Shown piece after piece: positions 18,111-28,229 of a DNA stretch of 64,000 bases. Numbering within the stretch: the stretch's first letter is position 1; each line of letters begins with the position of its first letter. The notes below the pieces were generated by a model. That model searched no databases. It saw nothing but the letters and a program-made list of their open reading frames with translations, and was not told where the DNA came from. Made by a program: the position numbers and the translations under genes. This DNA comes from Pseudomonas sp. MM213 (lineage in GTDB: Bacteria > Pseudomonadota > Gammaproteobacteria > Pseudomonadales > Pseudomonadaceae). The DNA is taken from contig NZ_CP081943.1 of assembly GCF_020423045.1 (NCBI RefSeq), forward strand, positions 3,658,001 through 3,722,000, read 5' to 3'.

Positions 18111-20144
18111 CTACTCACCGAAATTGAACACCACCGGCTTCGGCGGAGGACAACCTTCTGGCGGCGGAAAATTCTGAACACCCGCCTCATCGTAACCGGT
18201 ATAGCAACCGACCAGCTTGTCATCCTTGAAGTTGAATCGCCGCTTGATCACACCCGTCTGGTAATAGCAGACCATTTCTCCCTCACGCCTGGCATACGAA
18301 TAATCCTTGTACTCTCGCCCCTCGACCGTGATCAGACGAAAGCCCTGTTTTGCCTCCGAACACTCCAACTGTCCATTGGAGTAGTAACTGTTGCGAGTCA
18401 CATGATCATCAGGCCCCAGCAACACTTCGCGAACTTTTCGGCCATCCTGGACATGCCGGACACTTTGCTCATTGCCGAACAGATACTCGGCCTCAAAGTC
18501 GAACTGGCCGTTATTAAAGCCACCTCGCTGCTTGCCGCAGAGCTTGATACGGGTGTACTTCCCGTCCGCCACATGGCAATAGTTTTTATCCTCGACCAAC
18601 ACTCCAGCCTCATCAAATGACTGAAGATTGCCAATTGGCTCGCCCGCTTCGTAGGTAGCCACCCGATCGGGCCTCCCATTGGGATGAAAGTCTCGAAAAG
18701 CACCGTCTATCGAACCGTTACGCCAGGAGATATCCGAGCGCAACACAGCACCGTCCTCACTGTAAGTCAGCGCACGCCCCTCAATCTGGCCATTGGCATA
18801 GTTGGCCGAATAGGTAAGCTTGCCATTGGCGGTATAGGTTTCTTTGAGCCCATCAAGAACGTCGGCACGATAATGCTCGACGAGGCGCAACACGCCTGCC
18901 GCATCAACTTCCCGCAACTCTCCCTGCTTCTTGCCGGCGACGAAATTGACAGTCTGTACACGCCCATCCTGAACGTTCAACTTCCAGGTGCCTTCGCGAA
19001 CACCCCACAGGTAACTGCCCTCGCCACTTCTGGTAATCCAGTAACCATGCTGCTGACTCTTTACGAAATCGCCGCGCTGGACGATCTCACCATGGCTCAT
19101 GCGCTCGGTAGGACCGTCGAACTCACCGTGCTTGTAGGTATCAAACCCCGACAGCTCGCCCTCCCCCGATTGCGCACGAATGACCCAGCGTCCCTCATAA
19201 AAGTCATCGACGATCATGCCTTCTGAAACGGTATCTTCATCCTGAACAATCCAGCGCCCCTGACGCAGCCCGTCCACGTAGGCGCCGCTAGACTCACCCG
19301 ACACTTCGAAGATGACCCAATTGCCCGACTGCTTACCCTGAACAAATGCACCACGCGCCAGTAGTCTGCCCTCACTCAACAACACCGACACACCGTCTTC
19401 CGATCCTCGATACTGCTTCGGATCAGTTTCCCAGGCCACTCTGCTAACCCTATAGGCAGAGCCGACATCGTCCTCCGAAGGATAGACACGCTCATAAGTG
19501 ACCGTCAGCCAATGCCCGTCACGATTCTCGAAAGTCTTCTTATAGGTGTCACGGTGACCATCCTCCGGTCCATGCACCGCAGAAGCCGGGACGCCATCAA
19601 CGCCAAAATACCCCACCAGCGTTCCGCCAGCAGGATCGAGCGCATCGAATTCGACAATGCCGGTTTTCACCATGGGCCGACCGTAGTCGTAAGGTGGCAA
19701 CTTAACGAGCTCGCGCTGGACGAGGGCGGCATTGAGGGTTTTATGACCACTGGCAATTCGATCCAGAACCGACTGCAGGGTTTCGAGTCGGCGGTATCGG
19801 CCCACCTGCGGGGAGAACCGGTAACCACGAAGCGCATATCGCCCCGAAGCCCGGGAAAGCACGATCAGCGTCTCAATGTCGCTGTCGAGGCTGGCATAGA
19901 ACACCGACTCAATACTCGCATCACCGAAGTTATCCAGTAATTGTGGCGCCTCATCAGGCGACTCGCACAGACAGGTATAACCCTTCACCCCGCCCGCCTC
20001 ACGGAGAAAGGCCAACGTCGCACCACTGTCCTGAGAGCCCTTTATCACTGGATGCGCCAGCGACTTTCCAACATAAAATGGCTCCGCCAATACCGAGCCG
20101 GACACCGAACAGCACAGCACAAACCACAACAAAAACGACCGCAT
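18111..20144 (-). CDS. Exported YwqK/MORN-like repeat protein of unknown function
   Basis: A 677-residue protein I do not recognise as a named family member. It has a signal peptide (RSFLLWFVLCCSVSGSVLA). Residues about 20-260 are a unique domain with few landmarks. From about 260 to the end run many short degenerate repeats of the MORN/YwqK kind (G-x2-G-x-W or N-G-x-L-x4-Y), clearest at about 425-520, for example NGKLTYSANYANGQIEG and NGSIDGAFRDFHPNGR. Such repeats often build a beta-sheet binding surface. The ATG at 20144 is chosen for the signal peptide. It lies between rpsT and creA, which I recall as adjacent in P. aeruginosa, so it is probably an insertion in this lineage. The 86-bp gap to creA allows a common transcript. 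Confidence 0.75.
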   Translation of the reverse strand: MRSFLLWFVLCCSVSGSVLAEPFYVGKSLAHPVIKGSQDSGATLAFLREAGGVKGYTCLCESPDEAPQLLDNFGDASIESVFYASLDSDIETLIVLSRASGRYALRGYRFSPQVGRYRRLETLQSVLDRIASGHKTLNAALVQRELVKLPPYDYGRPMVKTGIVEFDALDPAGGTLVGYFGVDGVPASAVHGPEDGHRDTYKKTFENRDGHWLTVTYERVYPSEDDVGSAYRVSRVAWETDPKQYRGSEDGVSVLLSEGRLLARGAFVQGKQSGNWVIFEVSGESSGAYVDGLRQGRWIVQDEDTVSEGMIVDDFYEGRWVIRAQSGEGELSGFDTYKHGEFDGPTERMSHGEIVQRGDFVKSQQHGYWITRSGEGSYLWGVREGTWKLNVQDGRVQTVNFVAGKKQGELREVDAAGVLRLVEHYRADVLDGLKETYTANGKLTYSANYANGQIEGRALTYSEDGAVLRSDISWRNGSIDGAFRDFHPNGRPDRVATYEAGEPIGNLQSFDEAGVLVEDKNYCHVADGKYTRIKLCGKQRGGFNNGQFDFEAEYLFGNEQSVRHVQDGRKVREVLLGPDDHVTRNSYYSNGQLECSEAKQGFRLITVEGREYKDYSYARREGEMVCYYQTGVIKRRFNFKDDKLVGCYTGYDEAGVQNFPPPEGCPPPKPVVFNFGE

Positions 20145-20230
20145 ACGAATCCTTTCGCGCCTGAAGCACTTCAATTCCACCGAACAAAAAAATGGCGAGC
20201 CGAACGGCTCGCCAGTCAATCAACCATCCA

Positions 20231-20686
20231 TTAACGCCACGGCAATATCGGAATCGCCGTCACCGCATTCTGCGGACTGCCTTCGATCAAGCGATCGCTG
20301 TAGACCAGATACACCAGCGTATTGCGCTTCTTGTCGAGGAAACGCACCACCTGCATGGTCTTGAAGACTAGCGAAGTACGCTCCTTGAACACCTCTTCGC
20401 CATCCTTCAATTCACCCTTGAAGTTGATCGGACCGACCTGACGGCACGCAATGGACGCTTCCGCTCGATCTTCAGCCAAACCCAAACCACCCTTCACACC
20501 GCCCGTCTTGGCTCGGGACAGGTAGCACGTCACGCCTTCGACCTTCGGATCATCAAATGCCTCAACGACGATGCGGTCGTTCGGGCCGACGAACTTGAAC
20601 ACCGTCGACACCTGACCAATCTCCTCGGCCGAAGCCAGCAGCGGCATCGCCAACAGCAAGCCCAACAATCCTTTTGCCACACGCAT
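20231..20686 (-). CDS. creA: CreA family periplasmic protein
   Basis: Conserved small exported protein of 151 residues, function unknown. A signal peptide ([18 protein letters not shown]) is followed by the CreA domain: [51 protein letters not shown]. It starts 12 bp after proB and is likely cotranscribed with it. The name comes from its position in the E. coli cre locus; no regulatory or catalytic role is established. Confidence 0.92.
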   Translation of the reverse strand: MRVAKGLLGLLLAMPLLASAEEIGQVSTVFKFVGPNDRIVVEAFDDPKVEGVTCYLSRAKTGGVKGGLGLAEDRAEASIACRQVGPINFKGELKDGEEVFKERTSLVFKTMQVVRFLDKKRNTLVYLVYSDRLIEGSPQNAVTAIPILPWR

Positions 20687-20698
20687 TCAAATATTCCT

Positions 20699-21817
20699 TC
20701 AGACCAGGATCAGGTTATCGCGGTGAACCAGTTCCGGCTCCGCCATGTAACCCAACAGACCGACAATCGCCTCAGACGACTGACCGATGATTTTTTGCGC
20801 TTCCAGCGCGCTGTAGTTGGCCAGGCCACGGGCGATTTCACGACCGTCCGGCGCCACGCACACCACCATTTCACCGCGACGGAAACTGCCCTGAACCAGC
20901 TTGACACCCACCGGCAGCAAACTTTTATTGCCCTGGGACAGGGCCGTCACCGCACCAGCATCCAGCACCAGCGTGCCGCGAGTTTGCAGATGCCCGGCCA
21001 GCCACTGCTTGCGCGCCGCCAGCATGCCGCGCTCCGGCGACAGCAAGGTGCCGATGCGCTCGCCTGCCTTCAGGCGATCCAGCACACGCTCAAGGCGCCC
21101 ACCGACGATGATGGTGTGCGCACCTGAACGGGCCGCCAAGCGCGCCGCACGCAACTTGGTCTGCATGCCGCCACGACCCAACGCACCACCGGTACCGCCC
21201 GCCACCGCATCCAGCGCCGGATCATCAGCGCGCGCTTCGTAAATCAGCTTGGCATCGGGATTGTTGCGCGGATCGGCGTCGAACATGCCGTCGCGATCCG
21301 TCAGGATCACCAGCAAATCAGCCTCGACCAGGTTGGCCACCAGCGCCGCAAGCGTATCGTTGTCGCCGAAACGGATTTCGTCGGTGACCACGGTGTCGTT
21401 TTCGTTGATCACCGGGATCACTTTCAACTCGACCAAGGCACGCAAGGTGCTGCGGGCATTCAAGTAGCGCTTGCGGTCGGACAGATCGTCATGAGTCAGA
21501 AGAATCTGCGCAGTGTGCCGGCCATGCTCGGCAAAGCTCGACTCCCACGCCTGAACCAGACCCATCTGACCGATGGCGGCAGCAGCCTGCAATTCGTGCA
21601 TCGCACTGGGTCGCACGGTCCAGCCCAGACGGCTCATGCCCGCCGCTACCGCCCCGGAGGACACCAGCACCAGCTCGACGCCCGCCTCATGCAAGGCCAC
21701 CATCTGTTCAACCCAGACACCCATTGCCGCGCGATCCAGGCCCTTGCCGTCCGCCGTCAGCAACGCGCTGCCGATTTTCACGACCCAACGCTGCGCACCT
21801 GTCACCTTGCTCCGCAT
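20699..21817 (-). CDS. proB: Glutamate 5-kinase ProB
   Basis: First enzyme of proline synthesis: ATP-dependent phosphorylation of glutamate, feedback-inhibited by proline. The amino-acid kinase domain has [14 protein letters not shown] and [15 protein letters not shown]; a C-terminal PUA domain (about 280-365) is present. Either of two consecutive ATGs (21820 and 21817) could start it; 21817 gives the 372 residues usual in pseudomonads. It follows cgtA after a terminator-like hairpin, the usual pseudomonad order; proA is not here. Confidence 0.96.
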   Translation of the reverse strand: MRSKVTGAQRWVVKIGSALLTADGKGLDRAAMGVWVEQMVALHEAGVELVLVSSGAVAAGMSRLGWTVRPSAMHELQAAAAIGQMGLVQAWESSFAEHGRHTAQILLTHDDLSDRKRYLNARSTLRALVELKVIPVINENDTVVTDEIRFGDNDTLAALVANLVEADLLVILTDRDGMFDADPRNNPDAKLIYEARADDPALDAVAGGTGGALGRGGMQTKLRAARLAARSGAHTIIVGGRLERVLDRLKAGERIGTLLSPERGMLAARKQWLAGHLQTRGTLVLDAGAVTALSQGNKSLLPVGVKLVQGSFRRGEMVVCVAPDGREIARGLANYSALEAQKIIGQSSEAIVGLLGYMAEPELVHRDNLILV

Positions 21818-21911
21818 CATCTTCAACCTTAGCTTGAGGGCAGCGCGACCCAGCGCTGCCCGTGACGTTAATCGTGGCTATTTGTTACCAACAATCGATT
21901 TCCAGATACTA

Positions 21912-21938
21912 AAACGCCGCTCCAGGGAGCGGCGTTCA
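21912..21938 (-). terminator. Terminator after cgtA
   Basis: A stem AACGCCGCTC/GAGCGGCGTT with a 4-nt loop region; on the leftward strand it is followed by TTTTAG. Lies between cgtA and proB. Confidence 0.75.
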
Positions 21939-21954
21939 AGTTTATCGCAACAGA

Positions 21955-23259
<1,305 letters not shown>

Positions 23260-23324
23260 TCAACGACCGCAAATCCAGCGCTGGAGCTCATTACAAACAG
23301 CTTTGCAAGAGACTCACCCCACAA

Positions 23325-23357
23325 ACGAAAAAGCCCCGTCGCGAGACAGGGCTTTTC
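23325..23357 (-). terminator. Terminator after rplU-rpmA
   Basis: Read leftward: AAAAGCCC stem, a loop around TCTCGC, GGGGCTTTTT. Separates the ribosomal protein pair from cgtA, which must then use read-through or its own promoter. Confidence 0.75.
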
Positions 23358-23371
23358 CAGCATCTACGTAA

Positions 23372-23647
23372 TTATGCCGCGACGACTTCAGTCTTCGGGA
23401 CAATGCTCACGTAACGGCGGTTGAAAGCGCCTTTTACTTCAAACTTGATCACGCCGTCGATTTTAGCGAACAGAGTGTGATCTTTACCCATGCCAACACC
23501 GTAACCGGCGTGGAATTGGGTGCCGCGCTGACGCACGATGATGTTGCCCGGAATGATAACCTGGCCGCCATACATCTTCACGCCAAGGCGTTTGGCTTCT
23601 GAGTCGCGACCGTTACGGGTACTACCACCAGCTTTTTTGTGTGCCAT
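23372..23647 (-). CDS. rpmA: 50S ribosomal protein L27
   Basis: Ribosomal protein of 91 residues whose N-terminus reaches the peptidyl-transferase centre. The sequence [20 protein letters not shown] is directly after the initiator Met, so there is no Firmicutes-type cleavable N-terminal extension. It lies 34 bp after rplU with a GGAG-like site (TAGGAGAATT) before the ATG. Cotranscribed with rplU. Confidence 0.98.
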   Translation of the reverse strand: MAHKKAGGSTRNGRDSEAKRLGVKMYGGQVIIPGNIIVRQRGTQFHAGYGVGMGKDHTLFAKIDGVIKFEVKGAFNRRYVSIVPKTEVVAA

Positions 23648-23681
23648 GAGTCAATTCTCCTAGTGAGGAATTAGGCTGAAA

Positions 23682-23996
23682 TTAAGCCTGAATACCGGTG
23701 ATTTTGATCTCGGTGTACCACTGGCGGTGGCCCATACGCTTCATGTGGTGCTTACGACGACGGAACTTGATGATGCGGACTTTATCGTGACGACCTTGGG
23801 AGATCACTTCAGCCACAACGGTAGCGCCAGCAACAACTGGAGCGCCGATGTTCACGTCATCGCCATTGGCGACCAACAGAACGCGATCAAAAGTAACGGA
23901 TTCGCCGGTAGCGATTTCCAGTTTTTCGATCTTCAGGTATTCACCTGGGGCGACCTTGTATTGCTTGCCACCAGTAACAATTACTGCGTACGACAT
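23682..23996 (-). CDS. rplU: 50S ribosomal protein L21
   Basis: Ribosomal protein of 104 residues binding 23S rRNA. Conserved [20 protein letters not shown] start and the basic [20 protein letters not shown] tail. The ATG at 23996 is chosen over an upstream frame to 24056. First gene of the rplU-rpmA pair, divergent from ispB with a shared 240-bp promoter region. Confidence 0.98.
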   Translation of the reverse strand: MSYAVIVTGGKQYKVAPGEYLKIEKLEIATGESVTFDRVLLVANGDDVNIGAPVVAGATVVAEVISQGRHDKVRIIKFRRRKHHMKRMGHRQWYTEIKITGIQA

Positions 23997-24128
23997 GGTA
24001 TTTCTCCGATAATCCTGCTCACCCAGCTCTTTATAAGAAGAGGTATTGGCTGGCATGGCTGCATATGGCTGGAAGGCCAGTTTGCAATTGCGTAAGGCAG
24101 GTGCTGCCCAGGAAGTTCAGGGTGCGCG

Positions 24129-24157
24129 ATTGTACGCAAGCTACCGTGGCGTTGCAA
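24129..24157 (-). promoter_or_regulatory. Sigma-70-type promoter for rplU-rpmA
   Basis: Leftward -35 TTGCAA (24152-24157), 17-bp spacer and -10 TACAAT (24129-24134). Confidence 0.6.
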
Positions 24158-24175
24158 GAGGCCGTCCATCGCGCC

Positions 24176-24204
24176 TTGACACCCGCCGACGTGGGTCCTA
24201 GCAT
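24176..24204 (+). promoter_or_regulatory. Sigma-70-type promoter for ispB
   Basis: Rightward -35 TTGACA (24176-24181), 17-bp spacer and -10 TAGCAT (24199-24204), 33 bp before the ispB start and back to back with the rplU promoter. Confidence 0.6.
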
Positions 24205-24236
24205 GCCGCGCAACCCTTCTGGAGCGACTGTCGCTG

Positions 24237-25205
24237 ATGCAACCCCAAGCTTTCTACCGCGCGGTGGCGGACGATTTTAGCGCCGTCGACGGCATCATCA
24301 AGAAGCAGCTGACTTCCCGAGTGCCGCTGGTATCGAAAATCGGCGATTACATTACCTCGGCCGGTGGTAAACGCCTGCGTCCTTTATTAGTGCTGCTGTG
24401 TGGCAAGGCCCTTGGCCGCGAAGGCGACGACCTGCGTCTGCTGGCCGCGACCATCGAGTTCCTGCACACCGCCACCCTGCTGCACGACGACGTGGTCGAC
24501 ATGTCCGGCATGCGCCGCGGCCGCTCGACTGCCAACGCCATGTGGGGCAACGCGCCAAGCGTGCTGGTGGGCGACTTCCTGTACTCGCGTTCCTTCGAAA
24601 TGATGGTCGAACTGGGCTCCATGCCGGTGATGAAGATCCTTTCGCAAGCCACGCGCATCATCGCCGAAGGCGAAGTGTTGCAGCTGTCCAAGGTTCGTGA
24701 CGCGAGCACTACCGAAGAAACCTACATGGAAGTCATCCGTGGCAAGACCGCGATGCTTTTCGAGGCTTCGACCCACAGCGCCGCCGCCCTCTGCGAAGCC
24801 ACGCCGGAACAGGCTGAAGCCCTGCGCACGTTTGGCGATCACCTGGGCGTAGCCTTCCAGCTGGTCGACGACCTGCTGGACTACAAAGGTGACGCAGAGA
24901 CCCTGGGCAAGAACGTCGGTGACGATCTGGCCGAAGGCAAGCCGACCCTGCCGCTGATCTACACCATGCGCGAAGGCACGCCGGAGCAGGCTGCCCTGGT
25001 GCGCAAGGCGATCCAGAAAGGTGGCATCGAGGACCTGGAAAGCATTCGCGAGGCCGTTGATGCTTCCGGTTCGCTTGAGTACACCGCGCAACTGGCCCGC
25101 GACTACGTGGCCCGTGCGATCAAATGCCTCGACGCGCTGCCCGCCAGCGAATACCGCGATGCATTGGTCGAGCTGAGTGAATTCGCGGTCGCCCGCACGC
25201 ATTAA
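24237..25205 (+). CDS. ispB: Octaprenyl/polyprenyl diphosphate synthase IspB
   Basis: Trans-type prenyl transferase (322 residues) that elongates FPP with IPP to make the ubiquinone side chain. The two Asp-rich motifs are intact: LLHDDVVDMSGMRRG (first Asp at residue 84) and LVDDLLDYKGD. Pseudomonads use ubiquinone-9, so the true product may be solanesyl diphosphate; the sequence alone does not settle chain length. Divergent from rplU, as in E. coli. The product links to IspH in this window, which supplies its C5 units. Confidence 0.95.
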   Translation: MQPQAFYRAVADDFSAVDGIIKKQLTSRVPLVSKIGDYITSAGGKRLRPLLVLLCGKALGREGDDLRLLAATIEFLHTATLLHDDVVDMSGMRRGRSTANAMWGNAPSVLVGDFLYSRSFEMMVELGSMPVMKILSQATRIIAEGEVLQLSKVRDASTTEETYMEVIRGKTAMLFEASTHSAAALCEATPEQAEALRTFGDHLGVAFQLVDDLLDYKGDAETLGKNVGDDLAEGKPTLPLIYTMREGTPEQAALVRKAIQKGGIEDLESIREAVDASGSLEYTAQLARDYVARAIKCLDALPASEYRDALVELSEFAVARTH

Positions 25206-25215
25206 TCTGCTTTTC

Positions 25216-25300
25216 GTAGGAGCCGGCTTGCTGGCGATTGCATCACCGCGGTGCTTCTGGAGCACCGCGGCGACTGGATCGCCAGCAAGCCGGCTCCTAC
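25216..25300. repeat. REP doublet, GTAGGAGCCGGCTTGC class
   Basis: Inverted copies at 25216-25239 and 25277-25300 downstream of ispB, with a central CACCGCGGTG-type palindrome in the loop. Confidence 0.9.
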
Positions 25301-25368
25301 AGACCCCCTCCCGCCTAAAACCCTATATAATGTGCGCTTTTTAGCGATCCTGAATCCAAGGAGCTTTA

Positions 25369-25710
25369 GTGAGCACGTTGCCACCCTGCCCGAAATGCAA
25401 TTCCGAATACACCTATGAAGACGGCGCGCAGCTGATCTGCCCGGAGTGCGCCCACGAATGGTCCGCCAGTGGCGAAGCCGAAGCGGCGTCCGATGACGCC
25501 GTGAAAAAGGATTCGGTGGGCAATGTCCTGCAAGACGGCGACACCATCACCGTGATCAAGGACCTCAAGGTCAAAGGCACATCGCTGGTGGTCAAGGTCG
25601 GCACCAAGGTCAAGAACATCCGCTTGTGCGATGGCGATCACGACATCGACTGCAAGATCGACGGCATCGGCCCGATGAAGCTCAAATCCGAGTTCGTCAG
25701 AAAAGTCTGA
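25369..25710 (+). CDS. Zinc-ribbon protein of the PhnA/YjdM family
   Basis: Small protein of 113 residues with a four-Cys zinc ribbon at the N-terminus ([12 protein letters not shown] and [10 protein letters not shown]) and a C-terminal SH3-like PhnA domain ([21 protein letters not shown]). The family is common but its function is unknown; it is not phosphonoacetate hydrolase despite the old phnA name. GTG start with a strong AAGGAG site; a TATAAT -10-like box lies at 25326-25331. Confidence 0.9.
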   Translation: MSTLPPCPKCNSEYTYEDGAQLICPECAHEWSASGEAEAASDDAVKKDSVGNVLQDGDTITVIKDLKVKGTSLVVKVGTKVKNIRLCDGDHDIDCKIDGIGPMKLKSEFVRKV

Positions 25711-25871
25711 ACCTGCTGTATTCCATCCCGCGCCCGGCGTGGGATGGTGCTTCGCCCTCCCCCGATTCGCCCCGCATTTCCTCGCAATAGCCAAACGCCA
25801 GCCGCTTTGACCTTACGCAATCTTTACCCGGAAAAAATCACAAACCGCCAATAGGCCCTTGCTATTTGATG

Positions 25872-25890
25872 AATAAGAATTATTCTCATT
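25872..25890 (+). promoter_or_regulatory. Fur-box-like palindrome
   Basis: A 19-bp AT-rich imperfect palindrome (AATAAGAATTATTCTCATT) with 8 of 9 arm positions paired and 11 of 19 matches to the GATAATGATAATCATTATC consensus, 26 bp before the next gene. Suggests iron-repressed expression. Confidence 0.55.
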
Positions 25891-25916
25891 GAAACCAATC
25901 AATGGAGATGAGACCC

Positions 25917-26174
25917 ATGACTTATTTGATCGATGCCTGGCTGGACCGCCCACACCCCTACCTCAGGATCCTGCATCGGGAAACCGGGGAAGTCTGTGCG
26001 GTGCTTGAAGAAGAAGCCTTGAACGAGCTGCAGGATCAGGGTGACCTGGACGTCAACGGCTTGAGTTCCAGCGAGCCGGTGGTGCTCAAGGAACTGGTGC
26101 GCAATCTGTTTCTGTTCTGCTACGCCCGGGCATTGCGCCCGTCGCATGAACTGCATCACAAGCTAGAAATATGA
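25917..26174 (+). CDS. Small conserved Pseudomonas protein, probably iron-regulated
   Basis: Protein of 85 residues, no named domain recognised. Conserved-looking features are the N-terminal TYLIDAWLDRPHPYLRI, an acidic middle (EEEALNELQDQGDLDVNG) and LKELVRNLFLFCYARALRP. From its place before the FKBP gene I take it as the PA4570 orthologue, which I recall as strongly induced by iron starvation; the Fur-like box upstream agrees. ATG at 25917 chosen for its GGAGATGAG site. No signal peptide or TM helix; likely cytoplasmic. Confidence 0.8.
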   Translation: MTYLIDAWLDRPHPYLRILHRETGEVCAVLEEEALNELQDQGDLDVNGLSSSEPVVLKELVRNLFLFCYARALRPSHELHHKLEI

Positions 26175-26191
26175 GAAACCCCACAAAACCT

Positions 26192-26278
26192 GTAGGAGCG
26201 AGGCTTGCCCGCGAACCCGACAACTCGGTTCCGACTTGAAACCGAGGTGATGCATTCGCGAGCAAGCTTCGCTCCTAC
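26192..26278. repeat. REP doublet, GTAGGAGCGAGGCTTGC class
   Basis: Inverted copies at 26192-26215 and 26255-26278 (the second with small substitutions) between two convergent genes. Confidence 0.9.
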
Positions 26279-26289
26279 AGGCTCATGTT

Positions 26290-26907
26290 TTACAGAACGT
26301 CGAGCAGCTCGACGTCGAAGACCAGTACGCTGTGCGGCGGAATGCTGCCAACGCCTTGAGCGCCGTAAGCCAGTTCGCTCGGCACGTACAGACGCCATTT
26401 GCTGCCAGCGTTCATCAGTTGCAGGGCTTCGGTCCAGCCAGCGATCACGCCGCCTACCGGGAATTCTGCAGGCTGACCGCGCTCGTAGGAGCTGTCGAAC
26501 ACAGTGCCGTCGATCAGGGTGCCGTGGTAGTGAGTACGCACTTGGTCTTCACGGGTCGGCTTGGCGCCTTCACCGGCGGTCAGCACTTCGAATTGCAGAC
26601 CGGAAGCCAGGGTGGTGATGCCATCGCGCTTGGCGTTTTCAGCCAGGAATGCCAGGCCTTCGCCAGCAGCCGCTTCAGCTTTGGCAGCTGCTTCGGCTTG
26701 CATGATTTCACGGATAACCTTGAAGCTGGCGGACATTTCTTCCTGACCTACGCGGCTTTCCTTACCGGCGAAAGCGTCAGTCAAGCCTGCCAGGATTGCG
26801 TCCAGGCTAACGCCCGGCGGCGGGTTGTCGCGCAGTTGGTCGCCCAACTGACGGCCAATGCCGTAGCTGACGCGGGTTTCGTCGGTGGACAGATTTACTT
26901 CGGACAT
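26290..26907 (-). CDS. fklB: FKBP-type peptidyl-prolyl isomerase (FklB-like)
   Basis: Protein of 205 residues with an N-terminal dimerisation domain (about 1-85: ETRVSYGIGRQLGDQL, then an Ala/Glu-rich helix) and a C-terminal FKBP domain (VRTHYHGTLIDGTVFDSSYERG, AEFPVGGVIAGWTEAL, YGAQGVGSIPPHSVLVFDVELL). No signal peptide, so cytoplasmic FklB/FKBP22 type rather than periplasmic FkpA or Mip. ATG at 26907 starts MSEVNLS; the longer frame to 27102 runs into the neighbouring gene. Confidence 0.93.
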   Translation of the reverse strand: MSEVNLSTDETRVSYGIGRQLGDQLRDNPPPGVSLDAILAGLTDAFAGKESRVGQEEMSASFKVIREIMQAEAAAKAEAAAGEGLAFLAENAKRDGITTLASGLQFEVLTAGEGAKPTREDQVRTHYHGTLIDGTVFDSSYERGQPAEFPVGGVIAGWTEALQLMNAGSKWRLYVPSELAYGAQGVGSIPPHSVLVFDVELLDVL

Positions 26908-27029
26908 GACACTGCTCCGCTGTGCGGACGGCCCTGGAACTTGCCGTGCGTGCACAGCGCGTCCCGGAACGCCCGGAACCAAAAGGGCCAGCAGACTAGC
27001 ACAGATGTCGTTGCGCTGATGAGGGGGTG

Positions 27030-27341
27030 TCAGTGCTGCCAGGCAGAACCGAAGGCAATCGGCACCTTCAGGCTTTCCCCCGCACTCGCACCCAACCCGC
27101 ACATTTCATCGTGAACCGATGTATGCACAAGGTTGAATGGCAAGGTGGGAAAGTTATGCAGCACTTCACGCGCATGCTCGACCGAGCGCAGGTGAACCAT
27201 CACGCCGTGAGCATCACTCAACGGGTAGGCGGCCCCGTGCATGCGCGCCTCCAGCAGGTAGATCCCGCCTTCCATGGAGATCAGGTTCAGCTCATCGACT
27301 TTCCCTGCGATGGCATAAGCACGTAACTCTACGAAGTTCAT
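27030..27341 (-). CDS. Small conserved protein (DUF6482-like)
   Basis: Protein of 103 residues without a recognised catalytic motif. MNFVELRAYAIAGKVDELNLISMEGG and HLRSVEHAREVL are the landmarks I associate with the DUF6482 family of pseudomonads; that link is from memory. It precedes fklB by 122 bp on the same strand. Soluble, no signal peptide. Confidence 0.75.
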   Translation of the reverse strand: MNFVELRAYAIAGKVDELNLISMEGGIYLLEARMHGAAYPLSDAHGVMVHLRSVEHAREVLHNFPTLPFNLVHTSVHDEMCGLGASAGESLKVPIAFGSAWQH

Positions 27342-27447
27342 GAACGCACCTCACGCAGTGGCGAGCCAGCATTCATACAGGCATAGGCCTCACAGCATCA
27401 AAGTACAAGCCATAAACGCCACCGCCCGTCTGTTTCACACTGCCCAT

Positions 27448-27567
27448 GTAGGAGCGTGCGGTGCGGCGATCCGACTTGCCCGCGAAGGCGGCGTGACAGA
27501 CAACACCTATGTCGACTGACCCGGCCTATTCGCGGGCAAGTCGGATCGCCGCACCGCACGCTCCTAC
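27448..27567. repeat. Extended REP doublet with perfect 39-nt arms
   Basis: Arms 27448-27486 and 27529-27567 are perfect reverse complements, separated by 42 nt. The outer GTAGGAGCG and inner ACTTGCCCGCGAA are REP-like, but extra sequence (TGCGGTGCGGCGATCCG) lengthens the stem compared with the usual 24 nt. Confidence 0.9.
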
Positions 27568-27581
27568 AGAGGCCGCGTGGA

Positions 27582-28070
27582 TCAGTGCTTGGTGAGTTTA
27601 TCCAGATACCCCATGGCAAACGCCGATACCACGAAGGTCATGTGGATGATCACGTACCACTTCAAATGCTCGGGATCGACGTTTTTGGCGTCCATGAAGA
27701 TCCGCAGCAGGTGAATCGACGAAATCGCCACGATGGACGCCGCGACCTTCATCTTCAATGAAGACGAATCCATGGTGCCCAGCCAGTTGAGCTTTTCCTT
27801 GTTGTCATCGATATCCAGCTCGGAAACGAAGTTCTCGTAGCCGGAAATCATCACCATCACCAGCAAACCGCCCACCAGCGCCATGTCGATCAACGACAGC
27901 AGCACCAGAATCAGGTCCGACTCGGCCATCGAGAACACGTTAGGGATGACGTGGAAGACTTCCTGGAAGAATTTCAGCGCCAGGGCCAGCAGCCCGAGGG
28001 ACAGACCGAAGTAGATCGGCGCCAGCAGCCAGCGGGAGGCGTACATTGCATTTTCGATAAAGCGTTCCAT
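27582..28070 (-). CDS. UPF0114/TIGR00645 family membrane protein (YqhA-like)
   Basis: Inner-membrane protein of 162 residues with three to four TM helices: [40 protein letters not shown] and [16 protein letters not shown], plus a C-terminal helix. N-terminus [20 protein letters not shown] is the family hallmark. Function unknown. Followed by the extended REP doublet. Confidence 0.9.
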   Translation of the reverse strand: MERFIENAMYASRWLLAPIYFGLSLGLLALALKFFQEVFHVIPNVFSMAESDLILVLLSLIDMALVGGLLVMVMISGYENFVSELDIDDNKEKLNWLGTMDSSSLKMKVAASIVAISSIHLLRIFMDAKNVDPEHLKWYVIIHMTFVVSAFAMGYLDKLTKH

Positions 28071-28229
28071 TGAATCTCACACGTGGGCTGGAAATGGCCG
28101 CGAGTATACCAGCCACCCGTTACAGCCAGAAACACTCGGAAAATCCGCCACCTGCGCGTGTGTGACAAGGTTTTTCTGCTAGTGTCCAAAGCATTGACAC
28201 CTCTGCGACATCGGACAGGACGACGGGAA

